Of a DNA stretch of 21,520 bases, positions 14,580-21,520 are shown piece by piece; positions within the stretch are counted from its first letter, which is position 1, and each line of letters opens with the position of its first letter. Both the position numbers and the translations under genes were made by a program. The DNA is from JBHHXG01 sp046756985. Its GTDB lineage: Bacteria; Pseudomonadota; Zetaproteobacteria; Mariprofundales; Mariprofundaceae. Below the pieces are notes generated by a model. It had not been told where the DNA came from. It saw only the letters and a program-made list of their open reading frames with translations, and ran no database searches. The stretch spans positions 1 to 21,520 of the forward strand of contig JBHHXG010000027.1 of NCBI GenBank assembly GCA_046756985.1, in the 5' to 3' direction.

Positions 14580-16265
14580 ATGATAGACTTGCCTGTATCA
14601 GCAACAGTCAAAGGCCGGAGGCTGGTGTGGAGAAACGGAACCTTGGTTGCCGACGATCCGCTGGCTGCTTGGCAGGGATTACTTGATGCACGGGGCTTGA
14701 CGGAGTCCGATCCGTTTTTTACACCCAGGCTTGCTGACCTTCCTGATCCCGGTGATATGCAGGATATGGATAGTGCAGCGAAACGTATAACTGATGCGGT
14801 GCGTAAGGGTGAGCGCATTCATGTGTTTGGTGATTTTGACTGTGACGGCGTGTGCGGTACGGCAATCCTGGTTGAAGCTCTTGAAAGCGCAGGCACAGAA
14901 GTGTCATTTTCGATTCCGCACCGTGCTGATGAAGGGCATGGCATCGGCATTGAGGCGGTTCGCAAGGCTGTCGAGGCTGGCTGTCATCTCGGCATCAGTG
15001 TGGATACCGGCACGACCTGTTTTGAAGCTTGTAAAGCCGCAAATGAACTCGGCTTTGACCTGATTGTTACCGACCATCATCTGCCTGAATCCTCGCTACC
15101 CGATGCTTTCGCTGTGCTGAATCCGGCGCGGTCAGACTGCGGCTTTGCGAGCCGGAAATTGTGCGGCACGGGTGTGGGCTTCTTTCTTCTGATGCGCGTG
15201 TGGAAGCTGCTAAAGGAACAGGGAAGTCCCCCTGCATTTGATCTACGGCAACTACTGGATCGTGTTGCGGTCGCTACGATTGCCGATGTCATGGAACTGT
15301 GTGGGGTAAACCGGATTCTGGTGCACCATGGCCTGCAGCGCCTCAACGCTCAGCCCTCTATCGGCATGGCGGCCCTGATGCAAATCGCCAGGGTGAAAAG
15401 CACGGCGACAGCTGAAACCATCGGCTTTTATCTGGCTCCGCGTATTAATGCAGCAGGGCGGATGCAACATGGAGAAGCGGCGATGAAACTGCTGTCCACT
15501 TCGGATGCCGATGAAGCTGCCTTGTTAGCGGAGGAACTGGATGAAACGAATAAACAAAGACGTCAGGTGGAAGCTGAAGTGTTCAAGCAGGCGGAAATGA
15601 AGCTGGCCCGTTCAGATACGCTGGCCGTATACGATGAGCACTGGCATGCTGGCGTTGTCGGTCTGGCTGCCGGCAGACTGGCCCGGAAACATGGTAAACC
15701 GGCAGCAATCGGTTTTGTGACACCGGATGGGGCTGTACGTATTTCTCTGCGCGGCAGGCCGGGATTTCATGTCGGAGAGTTGTTAAATGCCTGTAGCGGT
15801 CATCTGGAGGGGTTTGGCGGCCATGCCGGAGCCGGAGGCGGTACGGTGAAAGCAGGGCAGTGGGAGGATTTCACCAAGGCTTTTGGCAAGGCGGTTACGG
15901 ACCAGGCGGAACATGCCGAAGACCATCTGTTGCAACCCATTGACGGTGTGCTGGGGTTGGAGGCAATGCATATTGGCCTAGCTGAGCGGCTGGCCCGTTT
16001 TGAGCCACTGGGCAATGGAAATCCGGCCTTCGCATGGCTTTTGCGGGATGTGCATATCACCGACCGCCGCGATCTGAAGGCTGGGGTTGTACGTCTGAAA
16101 TTAAGTGACGGTACGCGCTGGCTGGACGGCATTGTCTTTGGCGCGGGTGCATTGGATGCTGCCTTGCAGCGTGGGCAGGTTGTTTCCATGATTGGGCAGT
16201 TACAAAAGGACGACTGGCGCGGAAATGGTGCGGTACAGTTTATTGTAGAGGATGTGATGGTATGA
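14580..16265 (+). CDS. recJ: Single-stranded-DNA-specific 5'-3' exonuclease RecJ
   Basis: The 561-aa DHH-family nuclease degrades ssDNA 5' to 3' in recombination, mismatch and base-excision repair. Motif I is GDFDCDGVCGTA (Asp85, Asp87, Asp89), motif II VDTG (Asp142) and motif III VTDHH (165-167). Motif IV-like GTGVGFFLL and the DHHA1-domain motif GFGGHAGAGGG near residues 424-434 follow. A C-terminal OB-like domain (from about 450) has LARFEPLGNGNPAF and the terminal strand region. Length is close to E. coli RecJ (577 aa). The ATG at 14580 was chosen: the longer reading from 14520 would be encoded by the palindromic repeat and is unlike RecJ. Its stop overlaps the prfB start (ATGA). Confidence 0.95.
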   Translation: MIDLPVSATVKGRRLVWRNGTLVADDPLAAWQGLLDARGLTESDPFFTPRLADLPDPGDMQDMDSAAKRITDAVRKGERIHVFGDFDCDGVCGTAILVEALESAGTEVSFSIPHRADEGHGIGIEAVRKAVEAGCHLGISVDTGTTCFEACKAANELGFDLIVTDHHLPESSLPDAFAVLNPARSDCGFASRKLCGTGVGFFLLMRVWKLLKEQGSPPAFDLRQLLDRVAVATIADVMELCGVNRILVHHGLQRLNAQPSIGMAALMQIARVKSTATAETIGFYLAPRINAAGRMQHGEAAMKLLSTSDADEAALLAEELDETNKQRRQVEAEVFKQAEMKLARSDTLAVYDEHWHAGVVGLAAGRLARKHGKPAAIGFVTPDGAVRISLRGRPGFHVGELLNACSGHLEGFGGHAGAGGGTVKAGQWEDFTKAFGKAVTDQAEHAEDHLLQPIDGVLGLEAMHIGLAERLARFEPLGNGNPAFAWLLRDVHITDRRDLKAGVVRLKLSDGTRWLDGIVFGAGALDAALQRGQVVSMIGQLQKDDWRGNGAVQFIVEDVMV

Positions 16266-17390
16266 GTGTCGAAGACCAGATTGCAGGATTCAGGACGCGG
16301 GCAGAAGACTTTGCAGGCCGGATTGAAGCGCTGCGGAGGTCTCTTTGACATTGAAGCTAGGGAACAGGACCTTCAGGAACTAAACGCCCGCATTGAGGAC
16401 CCTACGCTGTGGGATAATCCGGAAGAAGCCCAGGCGCTGATGCAGAAACGGACACGGCTGGAGCGGGTGCTCAAGTCCTTTCAAACAGCCGAGGAATCGC
16501 TCGAAGATCAGACGACATTATTTGAAATGGGTGCGGAAGAAGAAGACCGTGATACCCAGGTCGAAGCCGTTGAAGGTCTGAATGAAGTGGAAGCAAGGAT
16601 TGCCGAACTGGAGTTGGCACAGATGCTCGGTGGTGAAAATGATGCCGAATCTGCTTTTCTCGATATCAATGCCGGAGCAGGCGGTACCGAAGCGCAGGAC
16701 TGGGCCGAAATGCTGTTGCGCATGTATCTGCGCTGGGCAGAGCGCAAGGGCTTCAAGACCGAATTGATGGAATGCACGGCCGGCGAAGAGGCTGGCATCA
16801 AGTCCGCCACCGTTTCAATCAAGGGCGAATATGCCTTCGGATACCTGAAGGCGGAGATCGGTGTGCACAGGCTGGTGCGTAAGTCCCCGTTCGATTCCGG
16901 TAACCGCAGGCACACATCATTTGCGTCCGTTTTTGCCTATCCTGATATCGAACGGGAGATTGATATCGAAATTGATCCGGCTGATGTGCGCACGGATACT
17001 TACCGTGCATCCGGTGCCGGTGGCCAGCATGTGAACAAGACCGATTCTGCCGTGCGCCTGACACATTTACCGACCGGTATCGTCGTGCAGTGCCAGAATG
17101 ACCGCTCTCAGCACAAGAACCGGGATGCATGCTGGAAAATGCTCAAGGCACGACTGTATGAACTGGAGCTGGAAAAGCAGGATGCCGAGAAACAGGCAAT
17201 GGAAGATGGCAAGACTGACATCGGCTGGGGCAATCAGATCCGTTCCTATGTACTTGACCAGTCACGCATCAAGGACTTGCGCACTGGCATGGAAACAGGC
17301 AACACACAGGTTTTTCTGGATGGCGATATCGACGCCTTTATCACCGCACAACTGATGGGCGCAACCCGCCAGAACAAAAACGCCGACTAA
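16262..17390 (+). CDS. prfB: Peptide chain release factor 2 with programmed +1 frameshift
   Basis: RF2 ends translation at UGA and UAA. The zero frame starts at ATG 16262 (overlapping the recJ stop), reads 28 codons, MSVEDQIAGF through IEALRRSL, and meets an in-frame TGA at 16346-16348. A +1 shift at CTT continues from GAC 16347 as DIEAREQ and gives a 375-aa product. The stop-codon tripeptide SPF (208-210) marks RF2 rather than RF1, and GGQ is at 253-255 in GAGGQHVNKTDSAVR. Both positions agree closely with E. coli RF2. A one-frame reading from GTG 16266 would give a nonsense N-terminus and was rejected. It is the last gene of the alaC operon; no lysS follows, unlike many relatives. Confidence 0.95.
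16334..16349 (+). promoter_or_regulatory. RF2 autoregulatory +1 frameshift site
   Basis: The bases CGGAGG-TCT-CTT-TGA-C contain a Shine-Dalgarno-like GGAGG exactly three bases before the CTT shift codon, followed by UGA and C. This is the layout of the classic prfB site (SD, 3-base spacer, CTT TGA C). Low RF2 slows termination at this UGA and favours the shift, raising RF2 synthesis. Confidence 0.95.
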
Positions 17391-17412
17391 ACATCCAAGC
17401 GAAGCCTTAACT

Positions 17413-17441
17413 CTTTATTTTTACAAAAAAAACGCTACAAT
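17413..17441 (+). promoter_or_regulatory. Candidate sspA promoter
   Basis: TACAAT (17436-17441) is a good -10; at 17 bp upstream CTTTAT (17413-17418) is a weak -35. An A/T-rich run lies between them. It sits about 50 bp before the sspA ATG in the 99-bp gap after prfB, where no terminator was found. Confidence 0.35.
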
Positions 17442-17489
17442 GCCGCGCTTTGTTCACTGTGGGCCATTGCTGGCTCTCTGGAGGATTGC

Positions 17490-18080
17490 ATGATCAAGCT
17501 GTTTTCAAGCGTCAGCTGCCCGGATTCACATCGTACACGTATTGTGCTGGCCGAGAAGGAGCTGCCGGTCGATATGGTGGACTTGGAGCATGGTCATCTT
17601 CCAGCTGATTTTCTGGAACTGAATCCGTACGGCAAGCTTCCCACCATCGTGGACCGGGATATCGTGTTTTTTGAACCGTCGGTTGTGAATGAATATCTGG
17701 ATGAACGCTACCCGCATCCGCCGCTCAAGCCCGGTTCCCCGGCGGAACGCGCACAGATGCGCCTGTCAGTCATGCGTCTGGAGCACGAGCTTTATCCACT
17801 GTTCGAGAGCCTGAAGAAGGCCAAGAAAAAGACCGATGCCATGAAGAAGCTGAGAGCCTATCTTGAGTCACTGGATACTTATCTGGCCCGCCAGGATTAT
17901 TTTATCGGTGAGCAGTACACGCTTGCGGATGTCACCATCGCCCCGATCCTGTGGCGACTGACTCCTGCTGGTGTTGATACCTCGAAATGGCCCCATATCG
18001 AGGCATACATGGATCGCCTGTTTGAGCGTCCCGCCTTTGAGCGCTCATTATCCGAACACGAGCAGATGCTGCATCACTGA
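17490..18080 (+). CDS. sspA: Stringent starvation protein A homologue (GST fold)
   Basis: The 196-aa protein has a glutathione-S-transferase-like fold: a thioredoxin-like domain at about 1-78 (IKLFSSVSCPDSHRTRIVLAEK, LNPYGKLPTIVDRD, NEYLDERYPHPPL) and a helical domain containing FIGEQYTLADVTIAPILWRL. E. coli SspA binds RNA polymerase and alters transcription in stationary phase and acid stress. The PHP surface motif important there is kept (75-77), and like that protein this one lacks a clear GST catalytic residue. GGAGG lies 8 bases before the ATG. In many beta- and gammaproteobacteria sspA directly follows petABC; here the alaC-prfB operon lies between. No sspB is present downstream. Confidence 0.88.
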   Translation: MIKLFSSVSCPDSHRTRIVLAEKELPVDMVDLEHGHLPADFLELNPYGKLPTIVDRDIVFFEPSVVNEYLDERYPHPPLKPGSPAERAQMRLSVMRLEHELYPLFESLKKAKKKTDAMKKLRAYLESLDTYLARQDYFIGEQYTLADVTIAPILWRLTPAGVDTSKWPHIEAYMDRLFERPAFERSLSEHEQMLHH

Positions 18081-18128
18081 ATGCTCTGGCTGATGCGGAG
18101 ATTCTTCCTCTTCGGCCATTCTTTCATC

Positions 18129-18157
18129 GAAAGTTTATATCATTCGAGTTACAATAC
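18129..18157 (+). promoter_or_regulatory. Candidate promoter of the hemolysin-family/ANL/diiron/SDR unit
   Basis: TCGAAA (18129-18134, 4 of 6 match to -35) and TACAAT (18152-18157, 5 of 6 match to -10) are 17 bp apart in the 136-bp gap after sspA. A transcript would begin near 18164, about 53 bases before the ATG at 18217. Confidence 0.45.
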
Positions 18158-18216
18158 ATGTTCGTGAAGTCTTTGCCTGGAATGGTGATGACACAATCAT
18201 AACCTGAGAGATAACC

Positions 18217-18849
18217 ATGATTGTTGATGTGCTGGAAACCAACCATGCAGAACGCGATCAGGCCGAGAAGTTCATTCATGACCGCTTTGGCCTCGAATAC
18301 AGCGCCGACATCCGACATTTTATGCCGCATCTCATCCGCGTTCGCGACCATAAACGTCGGGACAAAGCAATCATGGGCTATCGTGATGCCGGACATCACC
18401 GGCTGTTTCTTGAAGTGTATCTGGATGAACCGGTTGAGGTGGAGATGTCCGACTATCTGGGCTATCCGGTATCCCGCGAACATATCGTCGAGGTCGGCAA
18501 TCTCGCCGAGGTGGAACCGGGCGATGCCCGCCTGGCTATTATTTCAGCGACTGCCTATCTGTACACTGCCGGCTATCGATGGGTTGTGTTTACCGGTGTA
18601 ACCAAGCTGCGCAATGCTTTTAGGCGGATGGGGCTTGAGCCCAAGGAGCTGATGGAAGCCGATCTTGCGCGATTAAGCGAAAACGAGAAAAACGAATGGG
18701 GCAGCTACTATCAGGGTCGCCCCGTAGTCTGTTTCGGCGAGATCAAAGAAGGATATGATAACTTGCAGGAACTCTGGGCAATGCTGCGTGATTCATGGGC
18801 CAGTGCCGTCGAAGCAGGGGAGAAGCAAGCGCGCAAGCGCAAGTCATGA
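18217..18849 (+). CDS. Thermostable-hemolysin-family protein (GNAT / autoinducer-synthase-like)
   Basis: This 210-aa soluble protein matches the thermostable hemolysin family (named after a Vibrio haemolysin): F-L-E-Y-S-A-D-I-R-H-F-M-P-H near the N-terminus, HHRLFLEVYLDEPVE (60-74), R87-EHIVEVGNLAEVEPGDAR (87-105), WVVFTGVTKLRNAFRRMGLEP and WGSYYQGRPVVCFGEI. It has no signal peptide or membrane segment. The family is related in fold to GNAT acyltransferases and LuxI-type synthases, so an acyl-transfer role is more plausible in this context than direct haemolysis; that is inference. GAGAG precedes the ATG. The stop overlaps the ATG of the downstream ligase (ATGA), tying its expression to a carboxylate-activating enzyme. 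Confidence 0.85.
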   Translation: MIVDVLETNHAERDQAEKFIHDRFGLEYSADIRHFMPHLIRVRDHKRRDKAIMGYRDAGHHRLFLEVYLDEPVEVEMSDYLGYPVSREHIVEVGNLAEVEPGDARLAIISATAYLYTAGYRWVVFTGVTKLRNAFRRMGLEPKELMEADLARLSENEKNEWGSYYQGRPVVCFGEIKEGYDNLQELWAMLRDSWASAVEAGEKQARKRKS

Positions 18850-20345
18850 GTCGGGTGCTGGAGGCAATTGCTCTATATGCGGAGACGCAGCCGGGGCATA
18901 TGGCGGTGCAGGGGAACACAGTTGATCAGTCGCTGAATTATGCTGAACTGCGCCAGGTCATTACAGACCTTGCCACTGAACTGCAGCAACATGATATCCG
19001 CGTGTTTGGCATGATGATGGAAAATTCTCCGGCATGGATTGTGGCTGATCTGGCAGCCATTCATGCCGGCATTGCAGTGGTTCCCGTACCGCATTTTTTT
19101 TCGCCACAGCAGATACATCATCTGTTGCAACAGAGCGGTCTGCAGGGTCTGATAACGGATAGACCGGATCAATTGCAAGGGTTGCTGACCTCCATGGGCG
19201 TGACGATTGTCCGGCATGTACCGTTGCTGGATGGGCGGTTGAGCCTGTTGATGATATATACTGGCCAGGCTTCTTCCATTCCTGCCGCGATAGCCAAGGT
19301 GACATTCACCTCCGGCTCAACCGGGAATCCCAAAGGCGTATGCCTGAGTCAGCGAGTGATAGAGGTGGTTGCCGCTTCACTGGCAGAGGCTACAAGTGCC
19401 AGCAGCGATGATGTGCACCTGTCCGTGCTTCCATATGCCACGTTGCTTGAGAATATCGGTGGCATTTATGCTCCTTTACTTAGCGGCGCGAGCGTTTGTG
19501 CCTACGCGCTGGCATCGGTTGGTCTAGAAGGCGCATCGGGGCTGGATGTGAAGCGCTTTGTTGGTGCCTTGCATGCCTCTGCTGCGACAACCTGCATCCT
19601 GATTCCGCAGATGCTGCATGCGCTGGTTGCTGCGCTTGAGACAGGCATACCAAAGCCGGAGCGCCTACGTTATATCGCGGTCGGCGGCGCACCCGTATCA
19701 AAGCATCTTCTGGAACGCGCCAAAGCGCTCGGCCTGCCGGTTTATGAGGGCTATGGATTGTCCGAAGCGGCCAGTGTCGTTGCGGTAAATCGCCCGGATG
19801 CATGCAGGCCGGGCAGCGTTGGGAAAGTATTGCCGCATGTGGAACTATCCTTTGCCGATGACGGAGAGATTGTTGTCAGCGGCAACCTTTTCTCGGGCTA
19901 TCTGGGTGAGGCTGAACAGAAGGAGAAGGACAGATGGCCGACTGGGGATATCGGCTATCTGGATAATGACGGGTTTCTGCACTTAAGCGGGCGCAAGAAA
20001 CATATTTTCATCACCGCCTTTGGCCGCAATGTGTCGCCTGAGTGGGTGGAGGGGGAGCTGACGACCGAAGCATCTGTTGCTCAGGCCTGCGTGTTCGGAG
20101 AAGCCAAGCCCTTTAATGTGGCCATCATCACCGTCCGTGAAGGCTGCGACGATAAGATGGTTGAGCATGCCGTGCAGGCTGCCAACGGGCGGCTGCCGGA
20201 CTATGCACGCGTTCATAGATGGATCGTCAGCGATGAACCCTTTTCAGTAGCCAATGGCATGTGGACCGGCACATCACGTCCACGCCGTGAGCAGATATGG
20301 AAAGTTTATGGCGCGCGGTTAGAATCCCTTTTCCCGGAGGAATAA
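18846..20345 (+). CDS. ANL-superfamily AMP-dependent ligase / acyl-CoA synthetase-like
   Basis: The 499-aa adenylate-forming enzyme would activate a carboxylic acid as acyl-AMP, then pass it to CoA, a carrier or the neighbouring transferase. Motif A3 is TFTSGSTGNPKG (153-164), A5 YEGYGLSEA (300-308), A7 TGDIG (366-370) and A8 SGRKKHIFITAFGRNVSPEW (381-400). The A10 region reads N470-G-M-W-T-G-T-S-R-P-R-R481, so the catalytic lysine of the usual NGxLTPTxK motif is Arg478. The ATG at 18846 was chosen over an upstream in-frame start at 18795 because it gives the ATGA overlap and a family-like N-terminus. The next gene starts 3 bp after the stop. Substrate unknown; long- or medium-chain acids are only a guess. 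Confidence 0.88.
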   Translation: MSRVLEAIALYAETQPGHMAVQGNTVDQSLNYAELRQVITDLATELQQHDIRVFGMMMENSPAWIVADLAAIHAGIAVVPVPHFFSPQQIHHLLQQSGLQGLITDRPDQLQGLLTSMGVTIVRHVPLLDGRLSLLMIYTGQASSIPAAIAKVTFTSGSTGNPKGVCLSQRVIEVVAASLAEATSASSDDVHLSVLPYATLLENIGGIYAPLLSGASVCAYALASVGLEGASGLDVKRFVGALHASAATTCILIPQMLHALVAALETGIPKPERLRYIAVGGAPVSKHLLERAKALGLPVYEGYGLSEAASVVAVNRPDACRPGSVGKVLPHVELSFADDGEIVVSGNLFSGYLGEAEQKEKDRWPTGDIGYLDNDGFLHLSGRKKHIFITAFGRNVSPEWVEGELTTEASVAQACVFGEAKPFNVAIITVREGCDDKMVEHAVQAANGRLPDYARVHRWIVSDEPFSVANGMWTGTSRPRREQIWKVYGARLESLFPEE

Positions 20346-20348
20346 GCG

Positions 20349-21011
20349 ATGGCATTTTATGATGAACTGGTTGCCGCAACCGAGACAGAACGCAATGAAT
20401 TGCTGTCGATTCCTTTTATTCAGCAGGGGGCTGCCGGCAAGCTTGGCCTTGAAAGTTATCTTGCCTTTCTCACGCAGGCCTATCATCACGTCAAGCACAC
20501 GACGCCACTGCTGATGGCCTGTGGCGGCCGGCTGCCCGAACGGCTTGAATGGCTGCGTGAGGCGGTGGGCGAATATATCGAGGAAGAAATGGGACATCAG
20601 GAATGGATCCTCAATGATATTGAGGTATGTGGTGGCGATAAGGAAGCCGTGCGTCATGGTACACCACATCCGGCGACCGAACTGATGGTCGCCTATGCTT
20701 ACGATACGATCCAGCGCGGCAATCCGGCCGGCTTCTTTGGGATGGTGCTGGTCCTGGAGGGCACCAGCGTCGCGCTGGCTACGCAGGCAGCCGAAACCAT
20801 CCAGAAAAGCCTGAATCTCCCGAAAAAGGCATTCTCCTATCTAACTTCGCACGGCTCGCTCGATGTCAGTCATGTCGATTTTTACGAAAAGCTGATGAAC
20901 CGGCTGGATGATGAGAGCGACAAGCAGGCCGTCGTGCATTGCGCCAAAATGTTTTACAAGTTATATGGCGACATTTTCCGCAGCCTGCCATTGATTGCCA
21001 GGGAGGGCTGA
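20349..21011 (+). CDS. TenA/heme-oxygenase-like diiron oxidase (HDO) family protein
   Basis: The 220-aa all-helical protein looks like the iron-containing heme-oxygenase-like group that includes UndA and the SznF central domain. Predicted metal ligands are Glu80 and His83 (EEMGH, an ExxH pair), Glu137 (LEGTS), and His168, Asp172 and His175 in H-GSL-D-VS-H. The spacing from Glu80 to Glu137 and on to His168 is close to that of UndA as I recall it. It lacks thiaminase/TenA catalytic cysteine features in the expected place. Known members decarboxylate fatty acids to alkenes, N-oxygenate or cleave C-C bonds; the reaction here is unknown. GGAGGAA precedes the ATG, three bases after the ligase stop. 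The SDR gene follows one base after its stop. Confidence 0.8.
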   Translation: MAFYDELVAATETERNELLSIPFIQQGAAGKLGLESYLAFLTQAYHHVKHTTPLLMACGGRLPERLEWLREAVGEYIEEEMGHQEWILNDIEVCGGDKEAVRHGTPHPATELMVAYAYDTIQRGNPAGFFGMVLVLEGTSVALATQAAETIQKSLNLPKKAFSYLTSHGSLDVSHVDFYEKLMNRLDDESDKQAVVHCAKMFYKLYGDIFRSLPLIAREG

Positions 21012-21012
21012 C

Positions 21013-21520
21013 ATGGAGCTGAAAGCCGCACGTGTGATTCTTACCGGTGCTGCCGGCGGCATGGGCAGACTGCTTGCGCAGGCGCTTGCTGAGCGTGGAG
21101 CCAGGCTCGCTCTGGTGGACATCAATCGTGAATCCTTGCAAGCCGTGTGTGACGAGATTGCTGGGCGCGGAGGCGAGGCGCATGCCATTGAGGCCAACCT
21201 TTCCAAGCTTGCCGGATGTGATGCAGTGGTCAGTGGCGCCATTCAGGCGCTGGGCGGTGTAGATATGCTGATTAATCTGGCCGGGTTGATGAGCTTCCGC
21301 GCCTTTGAGGATGAGCCGCCCAATCACCTGGATACGCTGATTCATGTCAACCTGATCGCTCCGATGATGCTGACACGCGAAGTCCTGCCACACCTCATGT
21401 CGGAGGGAGGCGGGCGTATTGTCAATGTCGGCTCCATTTTTGGCTCGATCGGGTTTGCCTATTTCGCCACCTATTCAACGAGCAAGTTCGGGCTAAGAGG
21501 GTTTTCCGAGGCCTTGCGCC
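21013..21520 (+). CDS. Short-chain dehydrogenase/reductase (partial, runs off the window)
   Basis: The first 169 residues of a classical SDR are present. The cofactor motif TGAAGGMG is at 11-18, Asp36 at the end of the second strand suggests NAD(H) preference, NLAG is at 88-91, Asn113 lies in helix 4, and the catalytic Ser141, Tyr154 and Lys158 (YSTSK) are all visible. It would oxidise or reduce a hydroxyl/carbonyl group in the product of the preceding enzymes. GGGAGGG lies just before the ATG, overlapping the end of the upstream gene. The C-terminal substrate-binding portion, usually another 80-100 residues, is beyond the window. Further genes of the unit may follow. Confidence 0.92.
   Translation, partial: MELKAARVILTGAAGGMGRLLAQALAERGARLALVDINRESLQAVCDEIAGRGGEAHAIEANLSKLAGCDAVVSGAIQALGGVDMLINLAGLMSFRAFEDEPPNHLDTLIHVNLIAPMMLTREVLPHLMSEGGGRIVNVGSIFGSIGFAYFATYSTSKFGLRGFSEALR

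Noticed and set aside
14287..14583. Open frame with ATG at 14287 reading through the end of the rpfE-like gene and the repeat
   Set aside because: Its first part is a shadow of the real gene in another frame and its second part translates the palindromic repeat. Only the coupling idea from ATG 14392 is kept, as a finding.
16266..16346. Alternative start of prfB at GTG 16266 in the +1 frame
   Set aside because: The encoded N-terminus is unlike RF2, whereas the zero frame from ATG 16262 plus the frameshift site gives a normal RF2.
18081..18128. Terminator after sspA
   Set aside because: No stem with a T run was found, so readthrough from sspA into the next unit is possible.
18825..18840. Tandem direct repeat GCAAGCGC x2 at the end of the hemolysin-family gene
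   Set aside because: It encodes a plain basic tail (KQARKRKS) and is too short to suggest a functional repeat.

Overview
The window looks like part of a chromosome from an aerobically respiring, Gram-negative proteobacterium (Pseudomonadota). All recognisable genes lie on the + strand, packed into operons with many short overlaps (ATGA, TGATG). Evidence for this placement: a four-subunit SdhCDAB with SdhE, a Tat-exported Rieske protein with cytochrome b and c1, an SspA homologue, the alaC-hom-thrC order, an RpfE-type gene beside recJ, and prfB with the classic programmed frameshift. The mix of beta/gamma-like traits would fit a gamma-, beta- or zetaproteobacterium. I cannot fix the genus from sequence alone.

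Layout. (1) 62-2115: a small exported SUMF1/FGE-fold protein overlapping nnrDE, the NAD(P)H-hydrate repair enzyme. (2) 2168-5709: sdhC-sdhD-sdhA-sdhB-sdhE, succinate dehydrogenase (complex II) plus its flavinylation factor. (3) 5709-7108: an unusual predicted lipoprotein joining a DUF1573 domain to a two-CxxCH cytochrome c segment, overlapping rpe. (4) 7200-9749: petABC, the cytochrome bc1 complex (complex III), ending at a strong intrinsic terminator at 9772-9808. (5) 9833-17390: a good sigma70-type promoter followed by alaC-hom-thrC-(rpfE-like)-recJ-prfB. This set covers amino-acid synthesis, DNA repair and translation termination. A structured repeat element sits between the rpfE-like gene and recJ. 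(6) 17490-18080: sspA, apparently with its own promoter. (7) 18217-21520, running off the end: a four-gene unit of a thermostable-hemolysin-family (GNAT-like) protein, an ANL adenylate-forming enzyme, a heme-oxygenase-like diiron protein and a short-chain dehydrogenase.

How it fits together. Genes 2168-9749 bring together electron input to quinone (Sdh), quinol oxidation (bc1) and a possible extra anchored c-type haem carrier. The last unit looks like a small biosynthetic pathway: activate a carboxylic acid, transfer it, oxidise it, reduce or oxidise a carbonyl. It is the best candidate here for an undescribed system. Other points of interest are the structured repeat before recJ with an open frame running through it, the replaced A10 lysine in the ANL enzyme, the QGxxE variant of SdhE, and the compact DUF1573-cytochrome fusion. 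Functions rest on motif recognition by eye; no database search was run.
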